Shown here one piece after another: positions 59,794-64,000 of a stretch of 64,000 nucleotides of DNA. Numbering within the stretch: the first letter of the stretch is position 1; each line of letters opens with the position of its first letter. Origin of the DNA: Polyangiaceae bacterium (GTDB lineage Bacteria > Myxococcota_A > Polyangia > Polyangiales > Polyangiaceae). The notes below the pieces were generated by a model, which was not told where the DNA came from, made no database searches, and saw nothing but the letters and a program-made list of their open reading frames with translations. A program made the position numbers and the translations under genes. The stretch spans positions 620,001-684,000 of the forward strand of contig JADJXL010000025.1 in NCBI GenBank assembly GCA_016715885.1, written 5' to 3'.

Positions 59794-62229
59794 ATGCGCC
59801 TACAACGAACCCTCATTCCTTGTGCTGCCGTTCTTGCTCTTTTCGTCGGGTGTAGCGACGGTGGCAATTCCAATTCAACCTCCAGCGCAGGCTCCAGCAG
59901 CAGCAGCAGTGGCGGCGGCGGTACGGTTACGTCCATCGAAAAGCCGGAAGGCGCCATCGAAGGGCAATACATGTTTTTGCTCGATCCCAAGGCCGTTACG
60001 GAAGATTCGGCGAAATCCGTTGCGGAAGCATTGCTGGCTCCCCATGGTGGCGTCCTGCTCCAGACATTCGGCGCCCCTCTCGTCGGCTTCGCCGCCAATG
60101 GCCTCGACGATACAAGAGCTCTCGCCATGGCCAAGGATGCGCGCATCGTCGGGATCACGCAAGATTACGAGATGAGCCTCGAATTGGTGCAATCGAATGC
60201 GCCATGGCACCTCGATCGCATTGATCAACCATTGCCCGATCTCGACTCGACGTTCAATTATGAGTTCGACGGCACCGGGGTAAACATCTACGTCGTCGAT
60301 ACGGGCATTCGTGCTTCACACCAGGACTTTGGTGGACGGGTGAAGGCGGCAGAAGGGGTCGACTTCATCAACGACGGCAAGGGGACCGACGATTGCCATG
60401 GACACGGCACATATATCGCGGGGCTCGCGGGTGGAGCGGTGTCGGGGGTCGCCAAAGGCGCGAACCTGATCCCCGTACGCACATACGGTTGCGGCGGCGC
60501 AGTCGTCGGCAGCAATGGGATCGCGGCGCTGAATTGGATCCTCAACAACCACAAGAAGCCGGCCGTCGTCAGCATGAGCATGCTCAGCCAAAAAGCGGTC
60601 TCGATCATGGACAATTTGGTGAAGAGCTTGGTCGACGCGGGCGTACCGATCGTCGTCCCAGCAGGAAATGCCTCCGAGAATGCGTGTGGCTATAGCCCCT
60701 CGCATGTGCCGGAAGCGATTACCGTAGGGGCAACGGACAACGGCGACTCGCGCGCCTGGTTCTCGAATTTCGGGCCCTGTGTCGATATTTTCGCGCCGGG
60801 TAAAGATATTACTTCGGCATCGCACAAGGACGACACCAGTTTCGACTTGAAGTTCGGGACGTCCGCAGCGACAGCCGTGGTGGCTGGCTCGATCGCCGCG
60901 TATCTGTCAAAAAATCCCACGGCGACCCCCGCCGAAGTACACGATCGCGTGGCCAAAGCCGCGACGAAGGGTGTCGTCAAGGATGCGAAAGACTCACCAC
61001 CGAACCTACTTTATTCGCGCTTCGCGGAACCAGGGGGCCAGTTTGGCAAGACGAGCGTTTGGGGCCCGGCCTTCAGCGATGCCGGGGGATGGAATTCCCA
61101 GGTGCGCTACGAGTCCATTCTTTACGCTGACATCAATGGCGACAAGCTCGACGACGTCTGCGGGTTTTGGATAGATGGGATTACGTGTGCGCTCAACGAA
61201 GGCGGCACCCAATTCGGCGCACCCAGCTTGTGGAACAGCACCATCAACGATGCCGGCGGCTGGTCCGACAACAAGTACCGTTTCAGCATCAGCTACGTGG
61301 ACGTCAATGGCGATGGCAAAGCCGACCTTTGCGCACGCGGCCAGGCCGGCATCCATTGCGGCATTTCCAATGGCACCACCTTCGAGGACTTCAAGGTTTG
61401 GAGCCCGGACTTCAGCGACTTCAACGGCTGGGACGGGCAGGTATACGGCCCCGTCGCATTTCCCGACCTAAACGGCGATGGCAAAGCCGATGTCTGCGTG
61501 CGTGGAGGCGCCGGCGTGCAGTGCGGCCTGTCCACCGGGACATCCTTCGGTACGGTCGACATCTTGGCCGATACGTACAGCGATCCCAACGGCTGGAATA
61601 CGAACCAGAGCTATTGGGGAACCATTCGCTACGCCGACATCAATGGCGATGGCAAAGCCGATGTCTGCGGACGCAGCAACAATGGGATCGCCTGCCATCT
61701 GTGGGAGGGGACGAACTTTGGCCCCGGAACGCTCTGGGTCGACCACTACACCGATGCGCAAGGCTTCGGCAGCAGCTTCAGCTACTTCGCGACCATCATG
61801 TTCCTCGACCTCGACGCGGACGGCAAAGCCGATATCTGCATGCGCAGCGGATCGGGGATGGAGTGCGCGTATTCCACGGGAACGAGCTTCGTCAAAGCCA
61901 GCGGGCAGGCGAGTTTATTTTCCGACGCCGGCGGTTGGAACAATGATTATTGGCTGACGCTTCGACCCGTCAAACTTGCCTCGGCGTCTTCGAAGGGTTA
62001 CGCCGTCTGCGCACGCGGCGGTTTGGGCATCGCTTGCGGCGTCAAGGGGCCCGACGCCGGGCTTGGCTTTGGCGCTATGTGGAACTTGGAGTACTCCGAC
62101 GCAGCCGGTTGGAACAAGGGCGAATATTACGGGACCATCCGCATCCCCGACCTCAACGGCGATGGCCAGGGGGACATCTGCGGACGAGGCGTGGGAGGCA
62201 TCGTTTGCTCCCTCGGCGAATCCTGGTAG
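59794..62229 (+). CDS. Secreted proteinase-K-like subtilase with FG-GAP/VCBS repeats
   Basis: This 811-residue lipoprotein (ALFVGC) has an I9-type inhibitor prodomain (about 45-130), then an S8 catalytic domain. The triad is Asp in VVDTGIRAS (about 169), His in CHGHGTYIAG (about 204) and Ser in FGTSAATAVVAG (about 357). The sequence around PWHLDRIDQPLPDLDS is close to proteinase K. The C-terminal 400 residues are about six FG-GAP repeats with DxNGDGKADxC calcium-type motifs. It likely degrades prey protein at the surface. Confidence 0.94.
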   Translation: MRLQRTLIPCAAVLALFVGCSDGGNSNSTSSAGSSSSSSGGGGTVTSIEKPEGAIEGQYMFLLDPKAVTEDSAKSVAEALLAPHGGVLLQTFGAPLVGFAANGLDDTRALAMAKDARIVGITQDYEMSLELVQSNAPWHLDRIDQPLPDLDSTFNYEFDGTGVNIYVVDTGIRASHQDFGGRVKAAEGVDFINDGKGTDDCHGHGTYIAGLAGGAVSGVAKGANLIPVRTYGCGGAVVGSNGIAALNWILNNHKKPAVVSMSMLSQKAVSIMDNLVKSLVDAGVPIVVPAGNASENACGYSPSHVPEAITVGATDNGDSRAWFSNFGPCVDIFAPGKDITSASHKDDTSFDLKFGTSAATAVVAGSIAAYLSKNPTATPAEVHDRVAKAATKGVVKDAKDSPPNLLYSRFAEPGGQFGKTSVWGPAFSDAGGWNSQVRYESILYADINGDKLDDVCGFWIDGITCALNEGGTQFGAPSLWNSTINDAGGWSDNKYRFSISYVDVNGDGKADLCARGQAGIHCGISNGTTFEDFKVWSPDFSDFNGWDGQVYGPVAFPDLNGDGKADVCVRGGAGVQCGLSTGTSFGTVDILADTYSDPNGWNTNQSYWGTIRYADINGDGKADVCGRSNNGIACHLWEGTNFGPGTLWVDHYTDAQGFGSSFSYFATIMFLDLDADGKADICMRSGSGMECAYSTGTSFVKASGQASLFSDAGGWNNDYWLTLRPVKLASASSKGYAVCARGGLGIACGVKGPDAGLGFGAMWNLEYSDAAGWNKGEYYGTIRIPDLNGDGQGDICGRGVGGIVCSLGESW

Positions 62230-62266
62230 GCATCGCTTCCGTTTTGCCTCCCCCAATACCTCGAAA

Positions 62267-63658
62267 TCACTCGCGAAACTGCTCCGGATCAATCCCGAAC
62301 CGTTGCAACCATCGATGCACTTGCATGCGTGATCGGTTCGTCGCTCGCGCGACGGCGGTGACGTTGCCACCGTACTGACGCAACAACGCCTCGACCTGTT
62401 CACGCGTTTCACCCGGCTGCATCGGCTCTGGGGGCGGTGTGACCGGAGCCGACGTGTTCGTTATGCTTTGCGGCAGATGCGCACATTCCACCACTCCATG
62501 ATCCGCCAGCGCAACGGCGACGGTGAGCGCGTTTTCCAGCTCGCGAATGTTCAGCGGCCACGAATGAGACAATAGCCGCCGTGCGACACGCATGTTGAGG
62601 CGCGCGTGACGGGCGTCGCCGATATTGATCCGCTCCAAAATGGCAGCCACGAGAAGACCCAGATCTTCGATACGTTGTTGCAGGGGCGGCAAGTCATGCT
62701 GATACCCTGCCAATCGCGCATACAGATCCGAACGGAATTTCCCTTCGAAACACAGGGTATCGAGCCGTTTGTTCGTCGCCGCGATCACGCGCACGTCCAC
62801 GCGCATCGGGCGTGAGTCGCCGACGGGAACCACCTCGCGCTCCTGCAGCACGCGCAAGAGCGTGGCTTGTGCCGTCAGCGGCAAATCACCGATTTCATCC
62901 AGGAAAAGCGTGCCGGTGTCCGCGCTTCGAATGAATCCAGGCTCTTCGCGCAATGCCCCGGTGAACGCGCCGCGGACGTGACCAAAAAGCTGGCTCTCGA
63001 CCAGCGATGCCGTCAAGCCCCCACAATTGACGGCAATGAATGGCCCCGGCCGACCACTGAGGTCATGCATGCCCTTGGCCAGCACTTCTTTGCCCGTACC
63101 GGTATCGCCCAAGAGCAACGTCGTAATGGGCAGCACGGCAATACGAGCGAGCGCACCGAGGCTCGAAGCAATGGATGGCACGAGGCTCGAAAAACCCACC
63201 TGATTGGGCACCGGGTTTGCGGCATCGAAATCGCCAGCATGTTCGGGCAAGGCTTGCATGGCCGCGGCAAATCGCAAAACGATCGCGCCCATTTCGATGA
63301 AGTCGCCGTCGTGCACCTCGGCGCTCTTCACCCGCGTACCACGGACGACACAACCGTTTTTGCTCCCAAGATCTTCGAGAAACCACCCATTCGAACCGCG
63401 CGCGAGCCTCGCATGTGTTTTGGAGATGCTGGACGATGGAAGCTGCAATTCGAGGCGCCGGTCCCCCACCCGCACGACTTGACGTGTGGAACCTCGCCCA
63501 ATGGTGACCTCATCGATGTCGGACAAACCAATCCGAGCACCGCGAAGGGTGGGATTGTCGCAATGCAAGACGACGAAAAGAAAAGGTCGTGGACGAGCTT
63601 GCCGCTGCGCATTCTCCGAAGGGACATCATCGGTCGTGGATGTTACGGTTTCGCTCAT
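62267..63658 (-). CDS. FHA-domain sigma54-dependent transcriptional activator
   Basis: This 463-residue protein starts at the ATG at 63658. It has an FHA domain (about 50-130; VTIGRGSTRQ, SSSISKTHARLARGSNGWFL, LGSKNG), an AAA+ sigma54 domain with Walker A GDTGTGKEVLAKG (about 184-191), GAFTGA (230-235) and Walker B GTLFLDEIGDLP, and a Fis-type helix-turn-helix ending NVTAVARATNRSRMQVHRWL. It is the classic myxobacterial layout for Ser/Thr-kinase-signalled regulation. No response-regulator domain is present. The target is unknown. Confidence 0.95.
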   Translation of the reverse strand: MSETVTSTTDDVPSENAQRQARPRPFLFVVLHCDNPTLRGARIGLSDIDEVTIGRGSTRQVVRVGDRRLELQLPSSSISKTHARLARGSNGWFLEDLGSKNGCVVRGTRVKSAEVHDGDFIEMGAIVLRFAAAMQALPEHAGDFDAANPVPNQVGFSSLVPSIASSLGALARIAVLPITTLLLGDTGTGKEVLAKGMHDLSGRPGPFIAVNCGGLTASLVESQLFGHVRGAFTGALREEPGFIRSADTGTLFLDEIGDLPLTAQATLLRVLQEREVVPVGDSRPMRVDVRVIAATNKRLDTLCFEGKFRSDLYARLAGYQHDLPPLQQRIEDLGLLVAAILERINIGDARHARLNMRVARRLLSHSWPLNIRELENALTVAVALADHGVVECAHLPQSITNTSAPVTPPPEPMQPGETREQVEALLRQYGGNVTAVARATNRSRMQVHRWLQRFGIDPEQFRE

Positions 63659-63674
63659 GAGGCCACCCCCAAAG

Positions 63675-64000
63675 TCATAACGTGGAACGTTTCTGCGCAA
63701 CCTTTTGCTTGCATGCCGCGTCGGCATTTCGCGCATCGGATTCGGATATTCCGAAAAGCTGCATGCGTAAAGGAATGGTCAAGCAATAGGACGTCGCCAT
63801 CCAAAGGCGTTCGTCGTCGAGCCCGGAAAAAGGCTGAACGCCAGGCCATACCCATGCAAGTTTGTCCTCGTAATGGACGGCGATGCGATCGCCGGTCGGG
63901 CTCCACAGCGCATTGCGCGGAAGCACGGCAGCCCCCGTCAACACGAATGGCGCACCGCTGAAATCCGCGCGGTACACGCGCACTTTGCCATCCGGCGCCC
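63675..64000 (-). CDS. C-terminal end of a beta-propeller (PD40/TolB-like) protein, cut by window edge
   Basis: The frame is open to the window end, reading APDGKVRVYRADFSGAPFVL and NALWSPTGDRIAVHYEDKLA before a final DAACKQKVAQKRSTL. The repeated WSPTGDRIAV pattern is the PD40/WD-like blade. The rest of the gene lies beyond the window. A family beyond beta-propeller is not assignable. Confidence 0.75.
   Translation of the reverse strand, partial: APDGKVRVYRADFSGAPFVLTGAAVLPRNALWSPTGDRIAVHYEDKLAWVWPGVQPFSGLDDERLWMATSYCLTIPLRMQLFGISESDARNADAACKQKVAQKRSTL

Overview
The window looks like chromosomal DNA of a myxobacterium (class Polyangia, probably Polyangiales/Sorangiineae). This is inferred from the roughly 60% GC content, the very many lipoproteins with Ser/Gly/Ala-rich linkers, a single-domain-rich type VI secretion locus, an FHA-sigma54 regulator and several ECF-type and MerR-like regulators. 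No tRNA, rRNA, CRISPR array or insertion sequence was recognised.

Region 1 (1-24.4 kb, almost all minus strand) is a type VI secretion (T6SS) locus cut in two. The 5' part (19185 down to 15079) holds a beta-helical needle-like protein, TssF, TssL/DotU, a small unknown protein and a lytic transglycosylase. The 3' part (5831 down to 1) holds a VgrG-like spike, two coiled-coil proteins, an unknown protein that may be tube-like, TssB and the start of TssC, which runs off the window. Between them lies about 9 kb of accessory DNA. It carries a serpin lipoprotein, an ECF sigma factor fused to a lipoprotein, a frameshifted Ntox16-like lipoprotein toxin next to an ankyrin protein, possible immunity genes, two tandem-repeat patches and an approximately 260-bp poly-G tract that may be an artefact. 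Upstream (20-24 kb) are lipoproteins, a spermidine-synthase-like lipoprotein and a membrane-associated GTPase.

Region 2 (24.6-33.4 kb) looks like a defence-type neighbourhood. It has a compact three-gene operon (ABC-type AAA ATPase, a helical protein, a possible permuted papain-like protein) and a two-gene operon (AAA ATPase plus a DUF4276/TOPRIM-like protein). Between them are an unknown gene, a decayed Uma2 nuclease gene, a lipoprotein and a ferritin-like lipoprotein.

Region 3 (33.5-41.7 kb) is more ordinary: EpmA (EF-P lysyl transferase), PgsA, HisA, DUF2288, an outer-membrane protein, a SnoaL-like protein and a MATE exporter. Region 4 (41.9-46.8 kb) has a secreted peptidylarginine-deiminase-family lipoprotein translationally coupled to a HEAT-repeat protein, and a DUF3604 lipoprotein.

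Region 5 (46.9-55.2 kb) is the most striking part. Five translationally coupled or closely packed genes encode a decaheme OmcA/MtrC-family lipoprotein, a 12-heme lipoprotein, an outer-membrane beta-barrel, a 13-heme lipoprotein and a 26-heme lipoprotein. A NapC/NrfH-type tetraheme quinol dehydrogenase with a small membrane protein converges on them. Together they carry 65 heme-binding motifs and look like a complete porin-cytochrome extracellular electron transfer conduit. Region 6 (55.3-64 kb) has QueE, BirA, a glycosidase-like lipoprotein, a proteinase-K-like subtilase with FG-GAP repeats, an FHA-sigma54 activator and the end of a beta-propeller protein.
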